Of a stretch of DNA of 64,000 nucleotides, positions 29,301 to 44,300 are shown piece by piece. Position 1 is the first letter of the stretch. The number at the start of each line of letters is the position of its first letter. Location of the stretch: the NCBI RefSeq assembly GCF_964340395.1, contig NC_135558.1, positions 6,834,501 through 6,898,500 on the forward strand. Direction: 5' to 3'. Below the pieces are notes generated by a model. It saw only the letters and a list, made by a program, of their open reading frames with translations, had not been told where the DNA came from and ran no database searches. This stretch comes from Glandiceps talaboti. Its lineage: Eukaryota > Hemichordata > Enteropneusta > Spengelidae. The position numbers and the translations under genes are program-made.

Positions 29301-32300
29301 ACTATACTATACTATACTATACTATACTATACTATACTATATACTAGACTACACTATATACTATACTATGCTCTATACTATGTACCATACTATACAATAC
29401 TATACTAAACTATATACTGTACTATATAGTATACTATGCTATATCATACTATACTATACTATACTCTACTATACTATACTATACTATACTTTACTATATA
29501 CTATACTATACTATATACTATACTATACTAGACTATACTATATACTAGACTGTGCTATATACTATATATTGTACTATATACTATACTATACTATACTATA
29601 TTATATTGTACTATACTATACCATACTATATAGTATAGTATACAATACTATACTGTATTATACTATACTATACTAGACTATACTATATTCTGTACTATAT
29701 ATTATACTATACTATATTATACTATACTATGCTATATTATATTATGCTATGCTATACTATACTATATACTATACTATACTATACTAGACTACACTATATA
29801 CTATATTATGCTATATACTATATACTATACATTGTACTATACTATACTATACTGTACTGTACTGTACTCTACTGTACTATACTATACTATACTATATTAT
29901 ACTGTACTATACTATATAGTATAGTATACAATACTGTACTATACTATATACTAGACTATACTATATTCTGTACTATATATTATACTATACTATATTATAC
30001 TATACTATGCTATACTATATTATGCTATACTATACTATACTATACTAGACTATACTATACTATATACTATACTAAACTATACTGTACTATATACTAGACT
30101 ATGCTATATAAAATATTATGTACTATATACTATACTATACTATACTATACTGTACTATGCTATACTATACTATATACTAGACTATGCTATATAATATGTT
30201 ATGTACTATATACTATACTATTCTGTACTGTACTGTACTCTACTGTACTATACTATATTATACTGTACTATACTATACTATACTATATAGTATAGTATAC
30301 AATACTGTATTATACTATATACTAGACTATACTATATTCTGTACTATATATTATACTATTCTATATTATACTATACTATGCTATACTATATTATGCTATG
30401 CTATACTATACTAGACTATACTATACTATATACTATACTATACTATACTGCACTATATACTAGACTATGATATATAATATATTCTGTACTATATACTATA
30501 CTATACTATACTATACTATACTGCACTATATACTAGACTATGCTATATACTGGACTATATACTACACTATACTATACTATTCTATACTATATTACATGTA
30601 TACTATATACTAGACTATGCTGTATACTTTACTATATATACTATACTTTATACTGTACTATATACTTGTCTTTACTATATACTATATACTATACTATACT
30701 ATATACTAGACTAGACTATGCTATACTATACTGTACTATATACTATACTATACTATACTATACTATACTATACTATACTATACTATATACTAGACTCAGT
30801 ATATACTATACTATGCTCTATACTATGTACCATACTATACTATAGTATACTAAGCTATATACTAGACTATGCTATATACTGTACTATATACTACACTATA
30901 CTATACTATACTATACTATACCATACTATACTCTACTATATACTAGACTATGCTATATACTGTATACTGTACTATATATTATACTATACTATATACTATA
31001 AACTATATTATACTATACACTATACTATACAATGCTATATACTAGACTATGTTATATACTATATTCTGTACTATATACTATACTATACTGTATTGTACTA
31101 TACTATATACTATACTATACTATATACTAGACTACATTATATACTATACTATGCTATATACCATATACTATACATTGTACTATACTATATTATACTGTAC
31201 TGTACTCTACTGTACTATACTATACTATATTATACTGTACTATACTATACTAGACTAGACTATACTATATAGTATTGTATACAATACTATACTGTATTAT
31301 ACTATACTATACTAGACTATACTATATTCTGTACTATATATTATACTATACTATATTATACTATACTATGCTATACTATATTATGCTATACTATACTATA
31401 CTATATACTATATACTATACAATACTGTACTATACTATATACTAGACTATACTATATTCTGTACTATATATTATACTATACTATATTATACTATACTATG
31501 CTATAATATATTATGCTATACTATACTATACTATACTATATACTATACTATACTATACTATACTGCACTATATACTAGACTATGCTATATAATATATTCT
31601 GTACTATATACTATACTATACTATACTATACTGTACTATGCTATACTATACTATATATTAGACTATGCTATATAATATATTCTTTACTATATACTATACT
31701 ATACTATACTATACTGTACTATACTAAACTATACTATACTATACTATACTATACTATACTATACTATACTATACTATACTATACTATACTATATTATACT
31801 ATACTGCACTATATACTAGACTATGCTATATCCTGTACTATATACTATACTATACTATACTATTCTATACTATATTATACTATATACTAGACTATGCTAC
31901 ATACTGTACTATATACTGTACTATATACTTGTCTTTACTATATACTATACTATATACTATATTCTAGACTATTCTATACTATACTGTACTATATACTATA
32001 CTATACTATACTATACTATACTATACTATACTATATACTAGACTACACTATACACTATACTATGCTCTATACTATGTACCATACTATACTATACTATACT
32101 AAACTATATACTGTACTATATAGTATACTATACTATATCATACTATACTATACTATACTCTACTATACCATACTATACTATACTTTACTATATACTATAC
32201 TATACTATATACTATACTATACTATAATATAATATACTATATACTAGACTGTGCTATATACTATATATTGTACTATATACTATACTATACTATATTATAA

Positions 32301-35300
32301 TATTATCTCATTTTATTTCCGCTAGATTTTTAAATTCGGAATGCTGCAATTGAGTGTTGACCTATTTGTCTTTTAAGTTTATGTTTCGCTTCTGTGCTAT
32401 GATTGGTCTTTTTGGATATAATTGATTTCATATCTCATTGTCTGCTATTACGTCCCAGTGTTTAGTTATTGCATCTCGTAGATGAGATCCGTTAATATAG
32501 AGACTCTATGTTGTGTTGAAGACCAATGGGATCTCATTTGTGGGTGTCCAGCGAGATATGTCTCACACTTGCACAAAGTGTATCATCACATGGCATCAGA
32601 AGCTACTGTATGTAGTTCCTGAAAATTGGATACTAGTCACTTTACATGTGGTATGTACACACATACTTTGCAGTCTGGCGCAATGCAGTCAGTTGTCGAA
32701 GCACTTGACTCGCCAGTTACACAAACAATCGACTATAGCATTCCAAAACCACCACCTGTGCATCTCCTAAAACTATTATGTGATTCTCACGAAAAACACA
32801 TTTAAATTTAAAGGAGAATTCTACACACAAACATGCATGTGCATTGGCTCTTGGGCATCACCCGAAATAGCCGACATTCCATGAACTGGAAAGTCGCATT
32901 ATTGAAATCTACACGGATAAAATATCACTCTGGACACATTTCAGGGGTGGCGTTTTCATGATATTTTGTGGCACCCAAGTTGAACTAAATAATCTGAGTG
33001 AAAAAATAAACCAAATACATCCAACTTTCAAATTTTCGTTGGAAAGCTCAGATACGGAAGTAACATATCACAATCTACAAATGTCAACGGCACCAATAAC
33101 ACAAAGTATTGGATATCAAAACTCATTCCAATATTTACACAGGTAATACTGCCGCCCGAACTCAGTCTTCAAAGGGTCCATTAAGGGTCAAACGATCAGA
33201 TACATACGAACATGTAGTAACGAAAAAGAATTTCAAAAGAAAATTAAATTCTTCACCTGGAAACTGGCGAAAAGAGGCTATAATGAAACAGAAATAAATA
33301 CTAGTAACCTGAGTCCACTATCATAATACTGGCATCTCTATTTGATGAACAATACAAGTAAACTCTGGGCAAACAAATACGGAAATACAACACTCCTCAA
33401 TACTATACTACAATACACTACACTACACTATAATGTAGTATAGTATATAGTATAGTATAGTATAGTATAGTATAGTATAGTATAGTATAGTATAGTATAG
33501 TATAGTATAGTATAGTATAGTATAGTATAGTATAGTATAGTATAGTATAGCAATGTATAGTATAGTATAGTATAGTATAGTATAGTATAGTATAGTATAG
33601 TATAGTATAGTATAGTATAGTATAGTATAGTATAGTATAGTATATAATAGTATAGTATAGTATAGTATAGTATAGTATAGTATACTAGTAGTATAGTATA
33701 GTATAGTATAGTATAGTAAAGTATAGTGTAGTATTGTATAGTATAGTATAGTATAGTATAGTATAGTATAGTATAGTATAGTATAGTATAGTATAGTATA
33801 GTATAGTATAGTATAGTATAGTATAGGAGACCGATTTTTGAATTAGAAGACCGACACTTGAATTAGAAGACCAACACTTGAATTAGAAGACCGACACTTG
33901 AACTAGAAGACCAATTTTTGAATTAGAAAAATACGATCGGGTCGACAAAAACTCACTGACCTCCCCCCTTTGACCTCTGGCGCTGAGGGAGTCCTTGGGG
34001 GTTGTCGTCCTGACAGATCGGGAGGTTTTTTGTTTCTATTAAGGCAACTTTTAGGTTATTCATAACCTTTGAGGTAATATTTCCCAGCTTTGAAAAGCTA
34101 ACGTAAATGTAAGTTTTAAATGAGTTTCCCATGTCACATAAAAATGGGCCCGTAAAATTGGTCAGGGACATTATTAATATTGCATGTATAGTATAGTCAC
34201 CGGTATGTCAGAGAACTTTAGGTGGTCATACCTAGGGTATAACAGAAACTGGAATCTGATGAGATGTGGTGATTTGTAGTGTCAATAACATGACGAGTAG
34301 AACAATTTAGATTAATTTCATTTATAAACTATCTATGAAAATTGCCATTACGAAACCTTCAAGTTTGCCCCAAACTGCAATATAAGTAAAGCATTGATTG
34401 TGAAACAGCCAAGCATTTACATAACATGTTCTGTAACTAGTGTGGTAGCTAGGTAATACATGTATATGTATATGTATAGTTATGTTTGAAGTTATAAGTA
34501 ATATTAAAGAATTCATGTAAGAAACAGGGACAAGAACAAATATTGACATGTACCACATTTCAGACAAGGCTATATGCCATTGTAGAAAGGATGTTTTTCT
34601 TCAATCACAATTTAAAACACAATGACCACACAAAAACACAATAAAACACAATATCCACCTAAAGTTCTTTAACATACCGGTGACTTTATTATACATATAT
34701 TAATGCCCCTATACTAATGTTACATGTCTATTTTATGTGATATAGGAAACTCATTTAAAACGTACATTTACGTTAGCTTTTCGAAGCTTGGAAATATTAC
34801 CTCAAAGGTTATGAATAACCTAAACATTGCCTTAGTATCTCAAGCAAAAAACTCCATATCTGCCAGGGGGAAAACCCCAAGGACTTCCTCACCCCCAGAG
34901 GTCACTCATGCATTCAACCAACAATCAGATGCACCAACAACCTTTTTACTGTCATAATGGTATTAAACTTTTCTTAAATATTTTCACCCTATTCTAATTT
35001 GAGATGATATTGTCTTTTCAAGATGTGAAATGTTTGCCAAGATAGTCTAAAATTGCCTTAATCTCCAAATCTCCCCTACCAATGATACTACCATTAGATG
35101 TGCTGACCTTTATTACATGTATATAATGATGTCATTTAACTTTTTAAGAACATATTTCAACCCTTAGTGTAAGTTATAAAGAATAGTTTCTGATACTTGC
35201 TGTCTTGTAAAGCATGGATTAAGTTATTGCTTGAAGGGTCTAAATAGTGTAAATATTGGCTATAAGAGTAAAATTCCTCCAGGGCTTCTAGAGGGAGACC

Positions 35301-38300
35301 CCCTCAGACCCCCGCCCCCGCATGAGGTGGACATATCCCAGTCTCAAGCTCTTCCGCTCTTACTGTCAAGATGCTATTAAAGTATATTTCAAAAGTATTT
35401 CAACCCTATGTAGTTGTTTTTTACATGTTGGTGTTGTCTTGTAAGGCTTGGAAATTATTGTCTGAAAGGGTCTGAATAGTCTCAAAATTGAGGGAAAAAA
35501 CCTCCAGGGGTTCTAGGGGGAGACCCCCTTGGAACCTTCCTCCCCCCCCATGAGGTGTACACATCCCAGTCTCAAGATCTCCCCCTACCTCTTACTGTCA
35601 AGATCCTATCAAACTACTAGTATATTTCAAAAATATTTCAACCTTATGTAGTTGCTTTTTACATGTTGGTGCTGTCTTGTAAAGCTTGGAAATGATTTTC
35701 TAAAAATGTCTGAATAGTCTCAATATTGACTTTTCAGAGTTAAAAACCTCCTGGGCTTCTAGGGGGAGACCCCCTAGGACCCCCCATGACAGCTGTACAT
35801 ATTCCCTTCTCAAAGCTTTCCCCCTACCTTAAACTCCTTTTCAAATATATTTACCCTGGGTAGTCAATAATTATAATTATGATAGTGCTATATAAAAACC
35901 CGGGATCTTATAAAGTAGATGCAAGACAGTCAAGCAGTCCACACTGAGTCACGATCAAAAAATACCTGTCACTCATGCGAATATCATATATGGGGGGGGG
36001 GGGGGGTCATCATGTTTTAGAATTAAGTGATAGGGGGGTCAGCCTGTTTTGGGTTTTACAGATAGGGGGGGTCAGTGACTTTTTGTCGGCCCGATTTAAG
36101 AATCCACCGCCCCCCCCCCCCCCAGGCTGGAGAAACTGACCGGTCCCTAAGAAAAGCTGAGAAGGGCTTGTTTCTAGGAATCCAATGAAAAGATGATTGA
36201 AAGGAGGAAAAGGAGAGGCAAAGAAACATGAATTCAAAGATGATTTTTTATTTATATACTTTTTTAAATCGACCGACCGACCAAAATTTTCCATGGAAAA
36301 AAACAAAAACATTTTTAAACATTAGGATCACCCCTACACACCAACCTTGGTGACACCAGGTCGAATAAATAATAGTGGGTGTCTTTGCGATTTCTTAGCT
36401 TTATAATGTTATTCATGTTTTTATCAGATAACATCTCTAGTTGATAAAGTTTTAAATCAAAACTATCGTCTTCTCTGTCTCTTTGTAGCTTACCAACTTT
36501 GAATTAATTAGTGCACAGCTAATATCCTTGATCAAACTGGTAGGCTATTTGGCAAATTACTAGTAACATATTTCCATAACCAGTGTAAATATCTACTAAC
36601 TGACAAATGGTAATACACCAACCGTTAGTCGGATTGGTAGATGTCAGTTAGTGAACTATAATACTTTTTAAGTTAACGTGAATGTTGGTGGCGCTATACA
36701 ACTGAGAACGCATGAACGTACGTATAAAACATCTTGGTAATATAATTTTGTGTACAATGTATCTGGATGCGTAATTACCAAGTTGCGGCAAACATTAAAC
36801 GCAAGACGCACATAAAGACCGCCATGCAAATAAACAATAAACAGAGGATACATTGCATTTATTAATCAAACGTTAATACATGTCAACACAATATACTAGG
36901 AAATTCCCTTTCCCTGTCTATCTTTCTGTGTAAAGACTTTTTAAGTTTTACTGTTCGTCACCGTGGTCTCTGCATGGACGTACGAGTGGGGTGGGGTGCA
37001 CGGGGGTGGGGTGGCACAAACAATAATTACGTAATCAAACGCTATATACATAATATATAACTGTCAGTCAGTCGACGTAGGAAGATTACGCAGTGGGGTT
37101 TGACCTTTACTTGCACACGACAGCGCATGACAGAACTGGTAACGCTCATGACTGTACCAGACACAGGAGTTGCTAATGATACTCGCAACGCATAGATCTG
37201 GTACTCGAGTAGTACATGTCTGCATTTTGCTCCCATGTCGTTTGTAGACCAGTGTAACTTTAAATTTACAGTAGTTCTTTCCTTCATTTTTGGAGAAAAG
37301 ATACTTATGATGTGCTATATGTCACACCCAACTTTCAAATGTGCACAGTCTCCTTAAAAGTTGTGATATTTTTGGGGGATTGAACATTTCTCATGATCAT
37401 TCGTCTCTTTTTTAATGTTACAGTTCTGAGTCAGCAAGCTGCTTGGACAATGCTCCCGTATCATCGTCAAAATATTTCCTTAGTAGCATTCCATTGCCAG
37501 GTTTCCATTTCGACGCAGACTTCCAGTGCCGAGCTACATACAACGACAACAGTGCAGTTGTATCAAACGAGTTGAAGGATTCAGAGGTAAAACTAACTAT
37601 AACGACTCTCCAGCATGAAAACAATATTGTGTATATTGTCATATGTGCTACATTCTTGCCAATATTTTGAATTGCACTTTAGTCTAATGGTGTTTAATTT
37701 CTTGCTTGAATTTACAGGAAATCTGTAATGAGTTGACCTGTGACTATGGATTCCTGTCATCAGTTTCAAATAAAATCCCACCATTGGACGGTACAAGCTG
37801 TGGGTTCTCCAAGGTATGAACTTCTTTTTCCTTGTAAACTGGAAAGATCTGTTGTTATTGGCACGCTTGTTAATCGGCCAGCTAAACCATAGACAATGTC
37901 CAGTGTTTCTGTAAGGAGGTAAAATCTACCTTAGTTCACCAGTCATTTTACTGGGTTTCTCCACCAAAATTAAGGTACAATCATGTTTTGAACAAATCAC
38001 TTGTCCTGCTACAGTACCTAACTTGATCTGACAGAATGATGCAATTTTGCTGGAGGTGTTGAGTACACTGAAATAGAAATATGTTGTATGGATTGATGTC
38101 CAAGTTGTATTGTACTCACAGATCTTGGACAGTTAAAAGCATTGATGTACAAGAAAACTTTGACCAGTACTTTTCAGGTTTTTATACAGAACAGAATATC
38201 ACAAGTGAATTTTTCTCCAAATGTTCAAAAAACAGCTTACAACATCTTTGACAATTAGAGGCATTTGCACACAACACAACTTTCCTAAATACTTCCAGTG

Positions 38301-41300
38301 ATGGTTGCAAAACAGGAAGTCAACCATGCATTTGATCTTCAGATGTTTAGAGTAACAGTTGTCAGTGTACAGGAAAATAACAGTAATGGCATGGTACACT
38401 TGTAATATCTTTTGTAGGCGTGTATCAGAGGTTGGTGTATGGACCTGCGTAGCAAGTTGGATTGTGGTGGTGGTCCTTGCCCTGCTCAGTAAGTGAATAT
38501 ATGTACATGTTAATGAATTGTAAAGTTTTGACGTCATAAATTCAGAAAAATTGATAGTTCAGCCTGTTCAGAAAATCTTGAATTATAGTCCCCCCCCCCA
38601 AAAAAAAAAAAAAAAAAAAATCATGATGTCCTTCAAAACAACCATGACAAGTGCAGTCGACAACGAAAGTCAAATGCTTATTTCTTTGCTGTTATGCTGA
38701 AGATGTTTTCCCATAAAGATGTGAAATTCTGATAACCTGTCGTATGGAAATTAGTAAGGTTGACTTACTCTTTATCAATTTGTTTGTGTTTCCATAGATA
38801 CATCCTTGGAAGTTGGACAGCCTGTGAATCAACATGTGTACAGAATAGACAGATATTGTGTGCAGAACTTCATGATGATGGAAACACTGTTCTCCTGGAG
38901 AATTCAGCTTGTTCAGAACTTGAGAGTGAAGTATCAGAGAGATGTTGCTGTGACTCGGGCCTATGTACAGTTGGAGCTAGCGCTGAAGCAAGGTAGGATT
39001 TTAGTCAAGAGAGTTGTGTATGTATAATCATGTATAGTTGTACATTAAGGGTACATTTGAATGTTTGGAGTTATACAGTGGCAAGGCAGACAGGGGATTG
39101 CTAATCAATACTTGGTTGGTAATTTACCACCTAGGGCCTGTGCATTGTGACTTGTTTCTACTCACAATCACATCCATATTTGGAAGGGCCTTTAGATATC
39201 GGCTTTAAAAAGTTGAACTTCTCTATTTTAAAGTTCTAGAGAAGGCGATGTACTCAACTAAATTACACAATTTTCCAAGGTTTAAATGATTACAAAGCCA
39301 ACTACACTTCCAGTCTCCCCGACACGATTTAACTAGTAAGAACTGTAAAGTATACTCATTACTGACTGATACTTTCAGGTACCGGTGGTTGGTAGCTGAC
39401 TGGGGTAGTTGTTCAGCAACTTGTGGTACAGATGTTGTCCAAACACGTACTGTTACCTGCTATGATAGCCAAGCACAGCTGCCTACTGATGTGGAAGACC
39501 TGTGTAATTTAGAAGAAAAACCCAGTAATGTACAGGCTTGTGATTTAGATGCTTGCCCTACCTCTACAAGATACCAGTGGATTATTGGATCATTCACTTC
39601 AGTATGTATCTCCTTTTTATTTGTACAATTCAGATCTCAAGATTATGGTGGCCATACATAATTGAAAATGAAAAAAAAAACCTATGTATGTGTACATGTT
39701 AGTGGTATTTTCACTTCATTATCAAACAGTCTGAGAATAACGTCAAAAGGAAACTTTGAACTGTTTGTTTTATGAAACTTCCAAAATTTCAGCAAAAATG
39801 GTAATTATTGATCTGATATGCACTTGTGGGGTCACCATCATACTATCAGTGACATTGTGATGTCAATTTTGAAAAATTATTTTGCAGATTGAAGAAATAC
39901 TGAGTCAGTCGGTCATATATAGAATTAAGTACAACCACCCTTACAATAGGCCATTGCAGACTGCAAACAGGAAATTGAGAATACAACACCCTCGCTCAAA
40001 TTGGGGTATCATCACCTCATAGTACTGTTTCTTAAGAGCTTTGTTCCTTGTATTCTGTAGAAGTGTAAATCAGGGATGTTTTTCACATTGTTGAGACATC
40101 AAGGAAAGCAGTAGTGTTCTATGATTAACTGAGTAACCTATACCATGTATACCCCCAGGGTGTACACACAGACAGGAAGTGTAGAGCACCACCATGGCAA
40201 ATTTTGGAAAGGCCTATAAGAGTGGTACTAATAACGCATGTATGATACTGAATGCATATTTCCCAAAGTATGTTTTGATTCTCATTTTTTGGAGTACATA
40301 TTTTTCCAGAGTGTGAGAATTGAAAAAAAAGTGCACATCGTTGCAGTTGTCTGTGATACCGTTTTGATGATCTGGCTCATGCTATGTGTGGGTGTACTGT
40401 ATAATTAGTATCCCTGGTGTAGACCTATATCAGGGCAATGGCTCTACATCACTTCCTGAAATCTGTGGGGATCATACAATGATTTAATTCTCATGTACTC
40501 AGACAATTAATCTGCTACATACTGTTAGTAACACTGACAGACTGACATGAATATCTTCACTATTTATTACCAGTGTTCAGTAACTTGTGGTGGAGGAACA
40601 CAGAGCAGAGCTTTAGCCTGTTATGACAGTCAAATAGTGAACATTGTCAGTGATGATGTTTGTACAACCAATATTGGTGCAAGGCCAACAGTAGAAACAC
40701 AGGCATGTAATACACAAGCATGTGAAGCTGCAGCATATGAATACACAGTGGGAACTTGGGGACAGGTAAGATGCATTTTTTTTACTACCTGTATAGATAG
40801 TCTGACAAGTGTATACAACTGTATGAATTCACAGTAGGATATAGGATCTGTGAGATGTTTTGAAATTCCAACTTTTGAATCCCAGGGTCCTGGATTATTA
40901 CTACATTTATCTTACCAGTGGACCAACTTTTTGTATATTTGTTGTCAGACAACTGTGTTTCACACCAAACTGTTATCCAAATTTGACTTTGGCCTTTAAC
41001 TTGAAATACTGTCCTGTATTGGTACTTTGACAAGGGTTACATGTATGTTGGTATGTGTCACCTAAAGTAGTACTAATAGTCAACCATATGTCCATTGTAG
41101 GAAATAAGGTCATATCGGGAAACTTTGGGTGTTGGAGATAAGAGTTATTTCTCGATTGTAATTTGTATATCACTTTAGTTCCTTTACATGCAGTTGCCAA
41201 GGAAGATCAGGTTGAAACTATCATTCATTGTTCAGTGTAGGTCCTTGCCATGGATGCACACTGCTTGTGGAAGTCAACAGACATGCATACATGTATGTAA

Positions 41301-44300
41301 TAGCAGAACATAAATATACATGGTTTGAAGGTGATAAGTTAGCACTTAGGAGTCATGAATATCTATGTGTTGCTACTGCAATCATAATATGTGTATGTGA
41401 TGATTCTCAGAACCAAGAGTTTACGAAAATGCCTTTATTTCCATGGCAGCATCCCCCTGAAGGTCTGACCTTATGGCTGTTCAATTTATCACTATCCCTA
41501 ATCATCGTACCCAGTCACTGTCAAAGACACTACTCCCTATAGAAAAAGTAGCTGGACCATGTCTTTAATAGCCACATATTTCAAAGATCCAAATGCATAT
41601 TCACATCCACAGTGTAGTTTATCATGTGGGGATGGTGTCCAAAGTCGAAGTGTGTCTTGCAACAGCCTGTCTACTACATTTGTGGTAGATGAAAGTAACT
41701 GTGTCAGTGAGGGTCTAACAAGACCATCGACAACCCAGGCTTGTAATCTTGGAGTTTGTCCACTAGTACCAACTTATGAGTATTATACTGGTCCCTATGG
41801 TACTGTAAGTATACATGTAGAACTACATGGTCTTTATGTGGCTTGCATGTTTGCATGTACATGCAGATGCAAGGAAGTAGTGCTGGGTAGCCTAGATATA
41901 CTTTGTTACTTACTGCTCCTAATCCACCCTTCCATTAGCTGTTCATACTATTCCTGCCAGCAAATCCTTCCGTAAGTCTTGGGTGCATATACATGTACCA
42001 TTCCTGCTATCCAGTGTGCCTTCTAAGCCAATTTGATGTGCCAATGACATGCCAATGATATGCAGCAATTTCTTGTGGCACACTGAAAGCTGGTGTTCAT
42101 ATCCCTTATGTGGGGACTCACAAGAAAATTCAGTTTTTACAATTCTGACCAACACCAACAAATGTTTTGTTAGAGAGCACACTGCTGCTGCTATCCTATT
42201 CCAGTAGTTGCATGTTAGAGCTAACTAGTGTGTGTTTTTGGATGTAGACAACTTTTAAGAAATCTTTCACGCTGTGAATATATCTATAGCAGCCATATCA
42301 CATGATAAAGCTGAATACACCATATTCCAATTACCCAAGTTCTGATAATTTCACACTTGTAAAGGTCACAAGAGGTCTCCCCAAATTTTGCAAAATGAGG
42401 GCTAGAATTTGGACATGTATATGTATGCCAATATGCATAAAGCCATGAATAAAATACAGATGTATGTGTAAAGGTACTCTGTGTATTACTGTGTATTTAG
42501 TAGTACCCCGGGTACTCTGAGCATTACAGTAGTGGTGAGGCATGTTTCGATTACTGGTAGTCGCTTATTAAACAGTACATGTATATAGGAAGAATAACAT
42601 AAACAGAGTTGTTACTTCATGTCTAATGTCTCTGGCTTGATACAGCTTGTGAACAGCACTCCTAGTGGCCAAACCATGAAATCTTTTATCTCACTGATAA
42701 TTGGAATATAGTGTATTACCACCTGTGTATCTCCTCAACCACTGTAAAAGGGAAAAATATATAGTAAAGGGATAATTGGATGGTGCAGTTGTTTTAATTT
42801 AACTACATGTAAAGTACAATAGAACGATCATCCTGGTGTAAATTTTCAATACAATTTTTTTAACCTTTATGTCTCCAAACATCATTTCATGATCAAGATC
42901 TGTATGTAGAAGAGAGATTAAATTGTGACAACAAGCAGTGTTGCAGCCAGCCTTGCTAGATATTTGCTGAATGATTATGCAGTTGCCAATCCAACCCTAT
43001 TGTTATTTATGCAGTATACGCGATCATTTGGCTGTTGCTTTATTATAGGTGTGGTCATGTTGCTAAACATATTTGCATACAATTTTAGTGTGGGTCATCT
43101 ATGACCCATCACTTCCAAAAGTGTGGGTCTGGTCCAAAAAATGTGTGTCAAATGACCGAAAAACCCCCTCTGGCTGCAACACTGAACAGGTTCTAATTTA
43201 GTCCTAAAGTGACTGTAATACTTTGTCCAATTGATTCTTGGAACTCTGAATGATCTATTTTCTATTGGTTATAAATTATGTTTAAAAAATCACAAGATAT
43301 TCATTTGTATTAAAGTTACCCACTACTTGCCTGAGTAGAACCCTATGTGATATCCACAGTTGACTAATCATGTCATTCATATTCTGTGTAGTGCTCTGTA
43401 ACCTGTGGTAGTGGTGTTGAAAGTAGAGATGTGTACTGTAGAGAAGTAGGTACAACTACAGAAGTGGCAGAAGCACAGTGTATTACACAAGGTTTAACCA
43501 AACCAACCTCTGTTCAGGCATGTACTTTGTCAGCATGCCCTTCAGCTGTCTATGAATACTACGCTGGACCCTTTGGAACGGTATGTATTCCTGTTTTCTT
43601 TCTTTTTACATCACAACAAAAGGAAGCAGTCACCAGAAGATTGCATGTACATATAACATTAGCCTGGCGTTTGTTCTTTTGTCCACAATTTTTTTTTATT
43701 AGGCCTAACTATCTATTTATATCTTCTTCTGTATATGTTCAGTGTTCTGTAACTTGTGGAGGTGGTTACCAAACTAGAACTGTGTACTGTCGAGAAGTTG
43801 GAATAGACATAGCATTGACTGATGCACCATGTGAAGCACAAAGTCTGACCAAACCAGATGTGATTGGAAGCTGTACTGAACAGTCGTGTATAACAAGCAC
43901 ATATGAGTTTTCTACTGGAGAATGGGGATCGGTATGTATTACATTTACTTTATTTTGATAACTACTGTGTTTTCATTCCACTATTCCACTATGTTCATCC
44001 TGTATTAAAGATGATTGAATATGTGTGGCTTGTTGTATTGTTCTATGTCACTGTTTATAGGTTATACTGGTCACCATACGAGTACTGTAGATTTTGGAAG
44101 TGGTAAAAGATGTTCCAGTACCAGTTTATTTTTTCCCCTCAGTTTTATACAGTGCAGGTTTTCCTATCAGTGTCACTATCAGTTTTACTTCAGTACACTG
44201 TCTTTAACTATAAATATTTGATATCATATATATTACTTACAAGATGTGTAAAGGGGCATACGCTGAGTTTATATGTTTTTGGGATGTTTGGTTCCGGTTA

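Larger units (their letters stand above)
22721..32306. repeat. Giant TATAC pentamer satellite with strand switches
   Basis: About 9.6 kb of (TATAC)n or its reverse complement (TATAG)n with point variants. Orientation blocks seen: TATAC at about 22730-22875, TATAG to about 23340, TATAC to about 23960, mainly TATAG to about 26085 with short flipped patches, then TATAC to 32306. Long tyrosine/leucine/isoleucine open frames inside are repeat artefacts. A 340-base non-repeat island sits at 25235-25580. Confidence 0.97.
11398..37423 (+). other. Intron 8 (26 kb, repeat-filled)
   Basis: Joins the protease exon ending QQWL plus AG to the disintegrin exon beginning T-CTG-AG, giving QQWLSSESASCLDN, which fits ADAMTS proteins at this junction. 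No conserved exon was seen inside. The contents are annotated separately. The first kilobase (11398-12470) shows nothing recognisable. Confidence 0.85.

Noticed and set aside
22721-32306. Many long open frames rich in Tyr, Ile and Leu in the pentamer satellite
   Set aside because: A 5-base unit without stops keeps frames open; composition is fully explained by TATAC repeats, with no start context, splice sites or domains.
37042-37287. 81-codon minus-strand open frame just before exon 9
   Set aside because: No family similarity seen and antisense to the gene; best explained as chance.
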